From NCBI GenBank assembly GCA_025917655.1, contig CP084617.1, positions 1,674,001 through 1,738,000 on the forward strand: a DNA stretch of 64,000 nt. The letters run 5' to 3'. This stretch comes from Chlorella sorokiniana. Taxonomy: Eukaryota > Chlorophyta > Trebouxiophyceae > Chlorellales > Chlorellaceae. The position numbers and the translations under genes are program-made. The notes below the pieces were generated by a model. The model was not told the DNA's origin. It made no database searches and saw only the letters and a program-made list of their open reading frames with translations. Shown here piece by piece: positions 45,662 to 57,112 of this stretch (position 1 is its first letter; every line of letters begins with the position of its first letter).

Positions 45662-46875
45662 GAGGCGCTCAGCGCGCTACTCAGCCGCGGCTGCCTCCCA
45701 TGCAGGCATCATCCAGCCGGTGAGGCGCTGCGTAGCCAGCACTGCAAGGCGACTCCGCCTGCCCCGCTCCCAGCCTGGCCCTGAGCCGCTGCAAGAGCGC
45801 GGGACCGCCGCCACAACCCGGCTGGCTGCGCTCTGCACGCTGCAGTGCAGAAAGTGGCACGGTGGGGGCGTGGCGAGGCGCTGAGTCGTGTGCAAGGGCT
45901 GGGAGGGCTTTGCGACTCCTGCACAAGAAGCGGAGGCGCACGAGATGGGCGCCACACCAAGTGCAAACCAATGTATTCCTATTCTATCAAAACACAGGCG
46001 CCAGTGAGCTGCGTTGATGAAGCTGACAGTCAGTGGCTGGGCAAGCACACGCCACTTCGTACTTTGGCCCAAGGCTGTGGAAAACCGTCGAGGTGTTCGG
46101 CCACTGTTTCCACAGTCGATTGACATGTATATGCTAGTAAGGGGAGTGGAACGCACAATGGGGTAGGTGTGGGCAATCAGTAATGGACGGAAGGTTGGGG
46201 CTGCGGCGCTATGTAAACAGCGTGCGATGGGTAGTGTTTGCTGCAAGTGCGTTGTATTTGGGAACGAGCGCCGTGCAGCACTCACCCGGACAGCATTTGG
46301 CCGCCGCAGCCCTGAACGACGGCGTGGCCCCTCTTCGAGCGCCGTCACTGCTCTGCAGTGCAGCTCACCCAACAAACATGCCTGCTGCTTCCCACCTGCC
46401 CAGCAAGTCACATGCGCGTCGTGGGACCTCTGGCCGTTATTGCATGCGGCGACACAACAGAACGCACGACATGTGGGTGACATGTGGGTGGCGGCCGGGG
46501 GAAGCTCCGGGCGCATGAAGGGAGGATGAACTGGGAGTCAGTGAAACGCGCTAGTAGCAGCGGTTTGCCGCTGGCGAGCTATAAATGTGGGGGTCGAGTG
46601 GAGGCAGGGCGCAGTGCGGTGAGGGGCGGCATGCGAGATGCCGGGAGTGCGCAACAGCGTTTTGAGTTGTGTACAGGCCCGGGCGGGCGTATGTGCATGA
46701 GGCAAGGAGGAGGGCAGCGGGGTAGCTGCATGGTTTAAGGTTTGTGAAAGGGTCTGGTTAATGCGGATGAAGCTGTGAACAAGCCAGGGTGCGGTTTGGG
46801 GGACCGCCTGCAAGGAACCTGACGCTGGCAGGGCGCGAAGACGACTGAAAACTATGCCAGCAGTGGGACAGCTGG
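45662..46875. other. Upstream region of LRR kinase; no supported gene
   Basis: About 1.2 kb. The part from 45960 to 46760 has lower GC. A 279-codon minus-strand frame (45677-46516) and a plus-strand frame from 46183 are open but show no domain, and low codon bias fits chance. It probably contains promoter sequence of the LRR kinase gene. Confidence 0.4.
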
Positions 46876-47119
46876 TCAGAACTGGAAGAGAATGGTGCCG
46901 TCGGGCTGCTCGCCCTTGCAGTACCCGCAGCAGCTGGAAAGATCTCGGAAGAGGATCTCGCCTGTGGGCAGCTCCTCGCCGATCCATCGGTCGCCGGGAG
47001 CGGCGGCGGCGGGAGCGGACGGCGGCGCGACCGCCGGCTGCGGCTGGGGCAGTGCTGCCGCCGCGGCCGCCGCAGCCTCCGCGGCCTCCGCAGCGCGCAC
47101 GGCGGCTGCGATGTCGGCG
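46876..47119 (-). CDS. Last exon of a small unknown protein
   Basis: The minus-strand frame starts after a CCATGCAG acceptor. It is Ala/Glu-rich, then P/A-rich, and ends GDRWIGEELPTGEILFRDLS followed by SCCGYCKGEQPDGTILFQF. The ordered, cysteine-containing end does not look like a chance frame. Candidate upstream exons near 47410-47523 have a GTGAGT donor, but I cannot fix the junction. I do not recognise the family. Confidence 0.4.
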
Positions 47120-47959
47120 CTGCATGGAGGTGAAGAGAAGGAGCGCACAGTGGGCATGCGAGCGACAGAAGCATACGATGCAAGAACGAAAGGGCGGCAG
47201 CGCGGCTGCGGAGCCTCACATGGTGGCCGTTGGCAGTGTGGCGACCGTCAGCGGCTTCATGTCACGAGGCTTCACAGTGGCCTGCAAAGTGACTCATCCG
47301 GATGTCAGTCAAACGGCCAAGGATGCACAGAACCAAAGCCTGGTGGTGCCAGCGGCGGGGTTGCAAGGCGCGACACTGGCCGGGCGGGCCACACCTCCCT
47401 ACTCACCAGCTCGGGGCAGGCCGTCAGCTGGACCGCGGAGCGCGTCACGCTTGATCGCGTGGCACGGCGAGCAGCAAAAGCGCCGCGCAGGGGCTCCCTG
47501 CACAGGGTTTTGCCGGCGCGCATGTGTGAATCTGCCCGTGAATGACCGCCGCAAGGAGCAAGAGAAAGTAAAAGACGCAGAGAGCTTGTGGTAGGGCCAG
47601 AAAACAGAGGGACTGGGCGGCAAACAACTCTACCGCTGACCCTTCACTGTGTGGCTGAAGCGCGCCCATCACTCGTCCTGCCTCCCGTCATACCCAAGCC
47701 CCCTAAATCCGCTCATTGACGACGTTTTCATCACTTGAAGCAAGCATCAGCTCGTGCAAGCGACTGACCTCCAGGCCTGTGCGGCGGCGGCACCAGGGCA
47801 CTGCCACCTGCTGTTCACTAACCACACGAGCACGCTGCCTGCACTGTGATGCATCAGCCGTCTTGCACGCAGCTTAAACTGAAGACGAGCAAGGCAGCAT
47901 GGCGTGAGCTTCAAAGTGCCGCCTTTGGGCACCGGCCTAGCAGCGCCGCTTCCCGCTCG
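47120..47959. other. Spacer between two small minus-strand genes
   Basis: May hold upstream exon(s) of the preceding small gene (around 47410-47523) and a promoter. Nothing else supported. Confidence 0.35.
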
Positions 47960-48717
47960 TCACGCCCCCGGCAGGCCCGATGCTTCCAGCTCAGCCTCAG
48001 TGTCCGGTGAGGCCAGGCCGCTGGCCCCAGGCCGCGCACCGATGCGGCTGCTGCCTGCAGCGCAGGGACCGGATAGGCAGCTTGGTGTGGTTGCTGTGGT
48101 GCGCGGTGCACTCCCCCGCAGCTCTGCATGCTCCCCGCTTGTAAGCCAGGGGGCCAGGTGGCGGCGCTCGCCTGTGCCTGGGTGTGGCTTCTCAGCAGTG
48201 GCGGCTGTCGCCATGCGTGACTCTTGTGCGCTGCCTGAAGACAAGGCAATGGAAGCAGCGAGGCCGCAGCAAAAGTTGGAGGTGGGTGCCGGCTGCCAGT
48301 CAGGTGCAACAGGCGGCCACAGGCACGCCGCTCAGCCGCACTCTCGCCTCGCTCACCTGGCAGGGAGCTTGCGCCACGTCTCGCGGAGTCTGCGGCCTCT
48401 GCTGCAGCGCCGCCCGCAGCGCCTGTGCCGCCCAGGGTGGAGCCGCGCGCAGGGCTCGGCCCGCGCTCCGCCTCTGATGCCAGCATGTCGGGAGTGATGA
48501 TGCCCGCGGTCCTGCGCAACATGACGCGTCGCCAGCGCATTGACAGGGAAGTGGAGAGTTTGAGTTGCCAGTACCGACTTTGCGCTGCGCCGAGGGCAGC
48601 CCACCTGTCAGCCTGCCCCACAAGCAAGCCCGGCGCTTCGACGCTGCCGTGCGCCTGCAGCAGCATGTCTGCCGCCGCCGCCTCCGGCTCCCTTGGATCG
48701 TCGCCGCTGCAGCACAT
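47960..48717 (-). CDS. Unknown protein, three exons
   Basis: Three exons join in phase on the minus strand. The first begins at the ATG at 48717 (MCCSGDDPREPEAAAADMLL) and ends at a GTGGGC donor. The second opens TAGIITPDMLASEAERG and ends ASSLPG at a GTGAGC donor. The third opens SAQESRMATAATAEKPHPG and ends EAELEASGLPGA at 47960. The product is about 180 residues, acidic at the start, Ala/Ser-rich and probably largely disordered. No membrane segment, signal or known domain is visible. Consistent phases support a real gene; the function is unknown. It is divergent from the DHAR gene. Confidence 0.45.
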
Positions 48718-49277
48718 CAGTTCCAATTCGACAAAAGAATGGGATCGAGGCAGGTGTGAATTCGTGTTCAGTGCTCACAAGCAGACAAGGGCGCTGACCT
48801 GCCAAGTGGGGGAGGGGTGCCGCCATGCCGCCGCCGCTGCCGCTGGTTGCCACCGTCAAGTAGCTGTGCCACTGGGCTGACTGGATGCGGCCTTTGCCTG
48901 CTCTCTGATGCAGCTGCAGCCGTCTGAAAAATTTGAGGGACAGTCTGAGCATGCAGACACTCTACATTTACAGTTGCGCAGTCACCCCCTGGCCTAGTCA
49001 GCAGCCCCCTGCAGGTTCTTCAGTCCAAGAGCGCTGCTTACTTTTCACTGTCACCCTTATTCCTCCTGCACCTTTCCGTCTTGCTTGTCGTTTCTATCCG
49101 CTGATCAGGCACAAAGCACGGGGTCGACCGACAGCTATGGCCACAAGCGGCGGCTCCGAAGGCGCGCGGGGAGGCGGGCCGCCGCCCACACATGCCGCCG
49201 CAGTCTGACGCCGCACCTTGGCACGGAAGCTTTACTTGATCGCCCTGCCAGACTCGCTTGGTGCTACTGAACGTCAG
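48718..49277. promoter_or_regulatory. Divergent region before DHAR
   Basis: Lies between a minus-strand start and the first recognisable DHAR exon. CTACTGAACGTCAG ends at 49277 and has the look of a branch point and acceptor, so one more DHAR exon, perhaps a targeting peptide, probably lies here. I could not identify it. Confidence 0.4.
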
Positions 49278-51532
49278 AAGAGATTCCATTGCTTCCCAAA
49301 GCAGGCCCAGAGTTTGAGGTGCATGTGGCGGGTCATCCCAAGTCGGGCGGCGTCGAGGGCCGCGAGGGCCAGCTGGCTGCCTGTGAGCTGCCCGCCGCCG
49401 CCGTTGCTGCAGCTTGTCTGCTGGCTGGCACCCAGTGCACGCCGCCACGCTGGGCTCGCTTCAGTCGGGCACATCTGGCAGCCTCCTCCCAGCGCCGCAG
49501 GAGGGCTCCGCCCGAGCGGTGCAGCTGCTAGGCGCGCTGCCTTTCGACGGGGTGTGGGCGCCGCCCAGGCTCGCAGCAGTGCTGCCGAGTCAATATCAGC
49601 CCCCCTTTGCCGCTGCCTCTGCTGCCCGCAGGCCCTTTCTCCTTGCGTGTGCTGCTGCTGCTGGAGGAACGAGCGGTGCCCTACACCCCCAACTACGTTG
49701 ACCTCCAGCAGAAGCCGGCCTGGTGTGCGGCAGCAGACGGGGCAGGGTGGCTGGAAGGGAGCCGCTGCAGCTGGGGCAGCAGCCGCGGCTTGTGCCAAGG
49801 GCTGTGGCCTACTCACGTTACATTGGCAGCTCGGCAAGCAACTACGATGCATGAACGGGGCAGCAGGGGCTGGAAGGGAGTCGCTGCAGCTGCCCACGGG
49901 GCGTGCGGCCAGCGCGCAGCCTCAGTCTGCTGTGTCGCCCGGGCCTTGATGCGAGCCGTTGCTTGTGCCACTGTGGTTGGGCTGACCAAGTGCGCTGCCC
50001 GCCCGCGCTCACTTATCACAGTAACACCCCCACACGCACACGCGCACACACTCGCCCCAGTCAAAACATGCGCTGTTGGATCCTGCAGGGTGTCGGAGGT
50101 GGGCCCCGAGGGCAGCCTGCCCATCCTGAAAGACCTCGACAGCGGGCTGCTCCTGCCAGACTCCAGCGCCATCTCCGGTACGGTACCGCACGGCACCGCC
50201 GCCTGCAAACCAGCACAGCCCCGCTGGCACATCCACCCTCATCCTGCCGCGTCCGCATTGCTGCCTGCGTCAATGCATGCACAGGCATGCACAGCAAAGC
50301 AGCAGGACCTCTTGGCGGCCTGGCGCCCACCGCTGGCTCTGCGCTCACAGCAATGCCATTCACACGCCCCTCCCCGCCTTCTCTCGTTCCTCCCTGTGCC
50401 TGCAGAGTATCTGGAGGACAAGTATCGTGGGGCGGAGGGCAAGCGCCAGCTGGGCAAGCTGGCCGACTATCCCCAGCCGTGAGTCCCAGCTGGCTGCTGC
50501 CTGCTGGGAGGCACGGCTGGATAATGCACACGACAGCCGCTGCCCGACAGCGCCGGCTGCGGGAGTTGGCACAGCGCGGCTGCTGTTTGCTGCGCATGCC
50601 GCCGTTTGCCGCTGAAGCTGCTGCCGTTCACCCCGCCGCGGTTTGCCCCATGCATGCGCATCCCCACACCCACTCACCTGCACACACCCCTGCATGCATT
50701 ATTTGCAGCGCGGCGGCCATCTGGCCCAAGTTTATCGCCTTCCTGAAGGCGCAGGCGGGTGAGGAGGAAGAGGCGGCGCGCCAGGAGCTGGAGCAGCAGC
50801 TGCAGGCACGCTGGGGGGTCCCTGCTGCCAGGGGCCTGCCCCCTGCCAGCCCAAACTGGTCACTGTGCTGGCCGTCTGTCAAGCCGCGCCACATCACCAA
50901 CCCGTGCTGGCCTGCACCTTCGAAGTAATTAATGAATTAACTAATGAATTAGTTATTTTCAGGAGGCCGAGGCTGCGGTGCCCAACGAGAGGCCGTACAT
51001 GGGCGGCCAAGACGTGTGCTCTTGGGACCTGGCCCTCGCCCCCCGCCTCTTCCTCGCCCGCCAGGGCTGCAAGCTGCTGAAGGCGAGCGGGCGCTGGGGG
51101 TGGTAGTGGTGGTGGTGTGTGTGTGTGGGGTGGGGGGGGGGGGCGGGGGGGCATGACCCGGCAGCAGCTGTTGGGGGTCTGAGAGCCCTCTGCTGCCGCT
51201 GTTTGCTCCTGCTGTTGCATACACATGGGTGGGCGGGGTGTAGTGCGGCTTGACTCTGCAGCGGGTGTTGGGGGTCTGAGAGCACTCCTTCTACGGCTGC
51301 CGTGGTCGCGCTGCCGCCATACATAAACGTGCGTGGCTGCATGCAACACCCCAGATCACACCCGCACCCTGCACGCACCCTGCGTTGCGCCCCAGGGCTG
51401 GGACTGGGGGAGCAGTACGACAACCTGAAGGCGTACCTGCACCGCATGACGGGCCGCCCCTCCTGGCGCAACGCCGCCTCCTGGGACGACGACTGCATCG
51501 CCGCCGACCTGCGCCGCAAGATGCCGGCGTGA
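49278..51532 (+). CDS. DHAR: Glutathione-dependent dehydroascorbate reductase (GST fold)
   Basis: DHAR regenerates ascorbate from dehydroascorbate using glutathione. The first recognised exon (49278-49382) reads PEFEVHVAGHPKSGG and ends with one base of a codon. The next exon starts at 49632, so the split codon becomes TGC and gives the active-site motif CPFS, followed by LRVLLLLEERAVPYTPNYVD. Later exons read VGPEGSLPILKDLDSGLLL with PDSSAIS, EYLEDKYRG, AAAIWPKFIAFLKAQ, DLALAPRLFLARQGCKLLK and finally YLHRMTGRPSWRN, ending at 51532. This is the N-terminal thioredoxin-like domain plus helical domain of a plant-type DHAR. A 5' exon with the start codon is missing from my reading, so the compartment is unknown. 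One donor near 50806 (CAG|GCACGC) may be GC type. Confidence 0.8.
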
Positions 51533-51936
51533 TGTGTGGGTTGGAGGCGGCGGAGGGAGGAGCGGCAAGCAGAGGGGGCCCCGCCAGTCTTGGTAGATCG
51601 GCTCCGGTCCCGCGGTTGGGCACCAACTAGCCCTTCCTCACACGATCTATCAGAGAAGAGTCGAGATGGACGGTGTGCAATTTGTGTCCAAGTGTGCATT
51701 GTAAAAGCAGCCCTGCGCTTGCAGTGATGAATGAATGAGTGTGTCAAGTTCAGCTGCCGCTCTGGGCCATGCTGCCGCCGCTGCCAGCCTGGCGATGTTG
51801 GGACCGCGCAGCGGGACAACCCATGCTCAATTGGCAACAGCTTGCTTTACAAGCATTGCATTCAGCTCACCTGGCTCCACATCGCTGTGCTTTGGGCTGA
51901 GGTGCTGCCGCTGGGTGTGGTGGGCCGCTAAGGGCC
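51533..51936. other. DHAR 3' flank and uL14m promoter
   Basis: About 400 bp with no coding frame that I can support. Confidence 0.4.
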
Positions 51937-52941
51937 ATGCTTGTTGACGGATCTCGTTTAGTGGTCACCGATAACAGCGGTGCACGCGAGGTGGAGCTCA
52001 TCAAGTGCAAGGGCCGCTACGCGAGCATCGGAGACATTATCACCTGCTCCGTCAAGAAGGCAGTGCGCGGCAAAGTCCAGCAGGTACATGCAATCATCGA
52101 CAAGCCGCTGCAGGGCGACCCCTGTGTGCAGCCCAAGTTGCACTCTTGCCCGCCTGCCGCCGCCGCTTGGTCAGCTCCCCACATGCGTTCACCCTGCCAC
52201 TCCCCGTCCCCTCACAGGGCCAGGTGGTCAAGGCGGTAGTGGTTGAGACAAAGAAGGAGGTGCAGCGCAAGGACGGCAGGTGGGTGCTGCTGCAAGCCGC
52301 CGAATCTTGTGCCAACTCGGCCCGCAGCCCCACCCCGCGCCTCCCCAGCCCTCCGCCTCTCATCACGCGCTCATCGCGCGCTGCTGCGTGCGCTCTCTTT
52401 ACCCGCATCCTGATTGAGCACGTTATAAATATCACCCTCTAGTCTTCTTCAAGCCTCCCTATTACCCTCCCTGCAAGCTAGAAGCCGCGCTGCCTCGCCG
52501 CCCATCCGCTACAGCCGATGCCTGCCGCAACACAGGCTCTTGCCCCGCCTCCTCCAATCCCCCTCCCATCCCATCCCCCTGCAGCATCATCAAGTTTGAC
52601 AAGAACGCGTGCGTGCTGGTGAACCAGAAGGGCCTGCCCATCGGCACCCGCGTGCTTGGCTTTGTGACACACGAGCTGCGTGCTCGGCAGATGATGAAGG
52701 CGCGGCTGCCGCTGCTCACGCTCCTGCATCGGATTCCTGGCTGTGCGCATGTATTGCGGCTGGGGGCGGAGCACATGAGGGAGAGGTTGTCAAGGGGCTG
52801 GGCTTGGCAGAGCGCAGATGCGAGCGGGCAGGTGGAGGAGGCTGCGCTTGCGCACCTAGTCACCCTTACGCCTCACCGCCCCTGCTCGGCGGGCCTCCCA
52901 TGCTCTTGCAGGTGCTTTCCCTGGCAGCACGCGTGTTCTGA
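51937..52941 (+). CDS. MRPL14: Ribosomal protein uL14, probably mitochondrial
   Basis: Bacterial-type uL14, a large-subunit protein near the bL19/subunit interface. Four exons, 51937-52083, 52218-52279, 52585-52699 and 52912-52941, give 117 residues, close to the usual 120-123. Motifs are [70 protein letters not shown] and [18 protein letters not shown]. The last intron (52700-52911) has a GC donor (AAG|GCGCGG); the join gives [13 protein letters not shown], matching the family end. Plastid uL14 is normally plastid-encoded in green algae, so a nuclear intron-bearing bacterial-type gene is most likely mitochondrial. No long targeting extension is present. Confidence 0.85.
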
Positions 52942-53135
52942 GCAGCCAGGCAGCACCTTAGCGCCGTAAGCCACGCCCCTCTGCAGCAAGGCAGGCGGTC
53001 CCCGCCGCAGCAGTCAAGCGGACACAGCAAGCGGCGTCGCCAGCGCAGCACAGCAGCAGCGCAGCCAGCGCCAGCAAGCAGGCACACCGCCCTTTGCTTC
53101 GGGAAGGAAGCTGAGCGGAAGCTGAGCAGGAAGCC

Positions 53136-53395
53136 ATGGTGAAGGTGGGCGACCGTCTCTCGCTCCTGATCCTGGGCCTCTGCTGCGGCGGCACCTTCAT
53201 TGGTCTGGCCCTGACCAGCATCGCAAAGAAACAAGGCCAGACGGGGCCACCCCCAAGCCCGACTGGCCTTGGCTCAAAGACACCGAGGCCTCTTTCGAGC
53301 GGCGCCTGGGCCAGCTGGGCGAGGGCGCCACACCCGGTGGCAGCGACGGCGGCAGCAGCAGCGGAGGCGGCGGTGGCGACAAGGCTGAAAGCTGA
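53136..53395 (+). CDS. Small single-pass membrane protein, unknown
   Basis: The ATG at 53136 opens MVKVGDRLSLLILGLCCGGT and continues through a hydrophobic segment to SIAKKQGQ. After a C5 run (53250-53254) the likely reading moves one frame and gives KPDWPWLKDTEASFERRL, then a Gly/Ser-rich tail ending GDKAES at 53395. One extra C in the run would make the reading continuous. The product is about 87 residues with one N-terminal membrane segment. The size and layout resemble small organelle-membrane subunits, but I do not recognise the family. Confidence 0.5.
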
Positions 53396-53934
53396 CGGCA
53401 GCATGCGCACGCCAGCACGTATCTTCGTTGCGGCAGCCGCTCTTGCCGTCAGGCTCAGCGCACTGAGACTGGGAGGGCTTTTAGCTTGGGCATGCGTCAG
53501 GCCATCGCCAGCAGTGCAGTGCAACCCTATTTGATTGATTTTTCTTTGACCTCATAGTCAACATGAACAAACTTGCAGCATGCTTCCCGTGGTGACAAGC
53601 GCAGCCCTCTGCAAGCATGCGACATGCTCGGGCGCCTGTGACTGAGGTGGTGGTGGGCCGCACATTGTTATTACATGAGACGCGGTTTCGAACAAGCTGT
53701 CAAAGCAGGCAGTCCCTGCCTGCCATCACTGCACAGCTGCTGGCTGGCCTCTGATTGCAATCCCACCGCCAGCCGCTTGCCGCTGCCTCCCCATTGATGA
53801 TTGCTTTGCTGCCGCCCCGAGGCTTGCAGCGGCTTGCTGCTCAGCCAGCTGCTATTGACCGCTGTTGGTTGCCTCCTTTGCATGTTGCTTTCAGCTGCAC
53901 TACATTGCGATCCTGATGGTCACGGATACTTGAC
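53396..53934. other. Convergent intergenic region
   Basis: Between the small membrane protein and the coiled-coil gene on the other strand. No gene supported. Confidence 0.45.
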
Positions 53935-56502
53935 TCACCGCCCCTGCTTGGCCGCATCCGCAACCGCCAGGCCGCCCTTCTGTGGCTGGGCGCTGCCAGC
54001 GGTGCGCTTGCCAGCGCTCGCGGCCCGCTCGGCACCTGCCCGCCGCTGCAGCGCCGCCATCCTCTCCAGCGTGGCCTCGTGCGCCGCAAAGTCCTTCTTG
54101 TGCCGCCCCCGCTCCACCTCCCGGCTGGGCTTGATCTCCTGGAGGGCTTGGAGGGGGCAAGGCGACGACAAGCATGACCGGCAGCGGCAGGCTGGGAGGT
54201 ATGTGTGTGTGAATGGGGGGAGAGCACAGAGCACAAGTATCAGGGGTATGGGGATGGGGCGGCAAGCAAGCTGCAGTTTGAGTAGAGCAGATGAACCATG
54301 CAGGGGCACCCGCCGACCTGCAGGCGGCGGTAGATGGCCAGGTTCTGGGCCATGACGCGGGCCGCCTCCCCCGCCGCCGGCTCGCCCTGCTGGCCGCCAC
54401 GTTGGCTCGGAACTGGCGTGGGGGCGGGGGCACAGGGGTTGAGGGGAGAACAGGGGGAGGGATAGGAGGGCGGAGGGGCGCAGTCAATCGCAGCCAGGAG
54501 CCCCACAGCTGCCGGGTGAAGGCAGCTGTGGAAAGGCAAGGCACAGCGGCAGCACATGTGCCGCAACCAGGCCGCGGCCAGCTCGATAGAGTACTGCCGT
54601 GGCAGTACTGTCGCTTGAAGCCCGGACAGTGTGACGCCAGGCTCAGGCTTGCAGGCAGGGCCCAGCCCTCACCCGGTCCATCTTGGCCTGGCTCTTCTGC
54701 AGCGCGCGCGCCTTGCCAGCAATCTCGCTGCAGGGGGCAGCACGGGGGTAGGGGTTGGGGGGGTGAGAGCGCGCTGCATGGGGCACTGGCTGCGTGGGCC
54801 CCCTCCACCCGACGCGCGCAAGCTGCTGCAGGCGGAGCCCTTGCGTTGGGACGCTCTTGGCAGGGCTGCAGCAGCCAGCCGGTGCACTCGGGCCCCTGCA
54901 GGGGCGGCCCCTCCCGGGAGGGGTCCCTGGTCTGGCCTGCCCCCATATGGCGTTTGCAGTGCAGGAGGAGCGGTTCAGAGGTTCAGAGGAGCGCTCCTCC
55001 TGCGCTGCAAACGCCGTCTGGAGGGACACTGCTAGCAGTTTGGCCCGCCCCCTCACCCCAGGCGCCCCCTCCCCACCCCAGACCCCCTCCCCACCCCGGA
55101 CCCCCCTCCCCACCCCAGACCCCCTCCCCACCCCAGGCGCCCCCCTCACTCCAGGCGCTTCACCAGGGTGGCGTTGTCCTGCTGGATCTGCCGCAGCCGC
55201 ACCTGGAAGGGGGAAGGGAGACAGAGAGGCACAGGGCCGCGGGCGCCGGTTGGTTGAAGGTGTGCTCACGCCCGCCGAGCCCCCGCTGACACCTCTTGGG
55301 TGCCGCGGCATCGGCGGCCGCCAGCGTTGCAGCCAGCCCAGCTCTCAGCCCCAGCTGCCAGCGGCGCCTCTCCGCAGCACCCCCAGCAGGGCAACTGCCT
55401 GATGCCGACGTCACCCGCACCCGGCCATGACTGAAGTCGGAGCGGGGTGCGGCGCATGGCTGCATTGATGCGCGTGAGGGGGAAGAGTAAGGGGGCAGGA
55501 AAGGAGCATGTTGTAAGAACAGGCACGGTGTGACGCAAGGCGTGAAGGAAGCAGGATGGTCACGGCGGCACGAAGCTAGCCTTGTGCTGCTGCATTCTGC
55601 GACCTCATGCCGAGCCTGCCACATGCCCCACAGGGCGACCTGCAGTCGCAGGCAGCAGCTGCAGCACCCACCTGTCCCTGAAGGCACTTTGGCGGTGCGC
55701 TGAAGGTGAGGCGCAGCGAGGGGGCGGACGAGGCGGCGGCGGACGCTTTGGAGGCAGAGGCAGCGACAAGGGGCGGTGACTGCTCCGCAGCCTGTGCTCG
55801 GTTGAGGGGGGACGGGGGCAGTTGGTAAAGAAGCTATCAATGAGGTTGTATCAGGCAGCGACCGTCCGCTGGGAGGCAACCAGCGTGTGCACACCTGGCA
55901 GGTGCGGGCCTTGCTGCGGCTGGCCGCGCAGCCCTCGCCCTCAGCTGCGCCCGCGCCTGCGGGCAGCGCAGCGGCATCTGCAGGCCCCACGGCGGGCAGG
56001 CCAGCGGCGTCATGGTGAGGCTCGGCTGTGAGCTCCTCCTCGCCACCCCCCTCAAGCTGTCCTCTGCGAAGACAGCGGCTGCAGGGGCCGGCGGCAACGA
56101 GCTGCCCTCCCTCCGGCTCCCGCTTGCTGCCGGCGTTTCCGCAGCGCTGCAGCCTGAAGCTGCCTCTGCAGGGCCAGGGCCGTCCTCCTCTGCCGCTTTA
56201 TGCTCTGTCTGGCTGCACGATGGTCTGGCAAGGTCAGCCGCAGGCTGCTCGTTGCCAACGCCCAACCCGCTCAAGTCAGCGAGCTGGGGCGTCGTGCCAA
56301 CCGCCGCAGGGCTGGTGGCGTCTGGAGTCGCTGCCTCGCTGGCGCCATCCCGAGCGTCTTCCGGGTGCGCCCAAGGTGTGATCTCGCCGGCTTGGCCCTC
56401 CTCCAAGGCCGGCTCTACCTGTTCCTCGTCCTCGAGGCCCTCGACCGGGACCTTGGGGTCTGCTGCGACATCTGACATTGAATCAGGTACTGAAATTATC
56501 AT
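53935..56502 (-). CDS. Coiled-coil protein, possibly CFAP97/hemingway-like
   Basis: The minus-strand start at 56502 (MIISVPDSMSDVAADPKVP) leads a long acidic, disordered region. Later exons give ASASKASAAASSAPSLRLTF, then VRLRQIQQDNATLVKRL, EIAGKARALQKSQAKMDR, EAARVMAQNLAIYRRLQ and ALQEIKPSREVERGRHKKD with FAAHEATLERMAAL, ending at 53935. The donor after VKRL is GA|GTGAGG, and the next exon follows in phase. The RxxQIxxDNxxLLxRL pattern recalls the hemingway/CFAP97 motif of ciliary proteins, but the match is short and tentative. Alternatives are other small coiled-coil scaffold proteins. The intron near 55000 contains a strong hairpin and a minisatellite. Confidence 0.5.
54949..55015 (+). repeat. 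Near-perfect intronic hairpin, 24-bp arms
   Basis: Left arm 54949-54972 (GGCGTTTGCAGTGCAGGAGG then AGCG) pairs with right arm 54992-55015, with a single T-G mismatch that would be a G-U wobble in RNA. The loop is 19 nt and contains GTTCAGAG twice. A separate 16-bp perfect palindrome, CCCCTCCCGGGAGGGG, lies at 54908-54923. Confidence 0.85.
55055..55150 (+). repeat. CCCCTCCCCACCCCAGA minisatellite
   Basis: About five imperfect units of CCCCTCCCCACCCC(A/G)GA(C), in an intron of the coiled-coil gene. Confidence 0.85.
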
Positions 56503-57112
56503 GGCTAAAGCCAATTAAGGGCCTCGCGGCCCGTGAGCACCACTTCTTGCAACAATCCGGTGGGCTGACCCGAGTGAGTACAGAACGCACGGGGAACCAA
56601 AGGAAATGTGAAGCTGCTCCGTGAAACAACCGATGCGAGGCCTGCAAGGCCTCCTTTCGCCAACGCTGTCATCCAGCGCCCTTATTTTCTTCCGCACCCT
56701 GGGCCTTTGAGAGGCCTCCTTTCGCCTCCAAAATCATGTCTTCTTGTTCATCGTTCATGTATAAACATTAAACAAAGCGTACGCAGCATTGAAACGGGTA
56801 GCGAGGCCAGAGCCTGCTCTTGTTGTCCAAGCCGTCCTGTAAAGCGGTGTTGCCGATTCTACTAAGCAGAAGGCATCCAAAGCATCTGAAAGGCAAGCGA
56901 TATCACTGTCGTTTCGTTAGCAGTGCGGCAGTAGGTTCACAAGTGAAGGAGCCCCGCGCCCTAGCCCCTGCCTGTAGCAGCAGCACGATACCAAAAAGCT
57001 GGCGTGTCTCATACCTCGTGCGCCGCCTGCTGCTGCCCACAACCCACACTTCCCCTGCCGCCGCCGCTGCCGCCGCCTGTGCAGGCCCTTCTGCTGCTGT
57101 GCAGCTGCAGCC
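56503..57112. promoter_or_regulatory. Divergent promoter region
   Basis: 610 bp between a minus-strand and a plus-strand start, with a lower-GC part near 56740-56800 (ATGTATAAACATTAAAC). A pyrimidine-rich stretch ending CCTGTGCAG near 57083 may be a 5' UTR intron acceptor of the next gene. Confidence 0.45.

Noticed and set aside
45677-46516. 279-codon open frame on the minus strand
   Set aside because: It has no domain, splice context or codon bias like its neighbours, and lies upstream of the LRR kinase start. A chance open frame is more likely.
46183-46518. Plus-strand frame starting MDGRLGLRRYVNS
   Set aside because: Starts with ATG and is mildly hydrophobic, but overlaps another open frame and has no supporting exon or domain.
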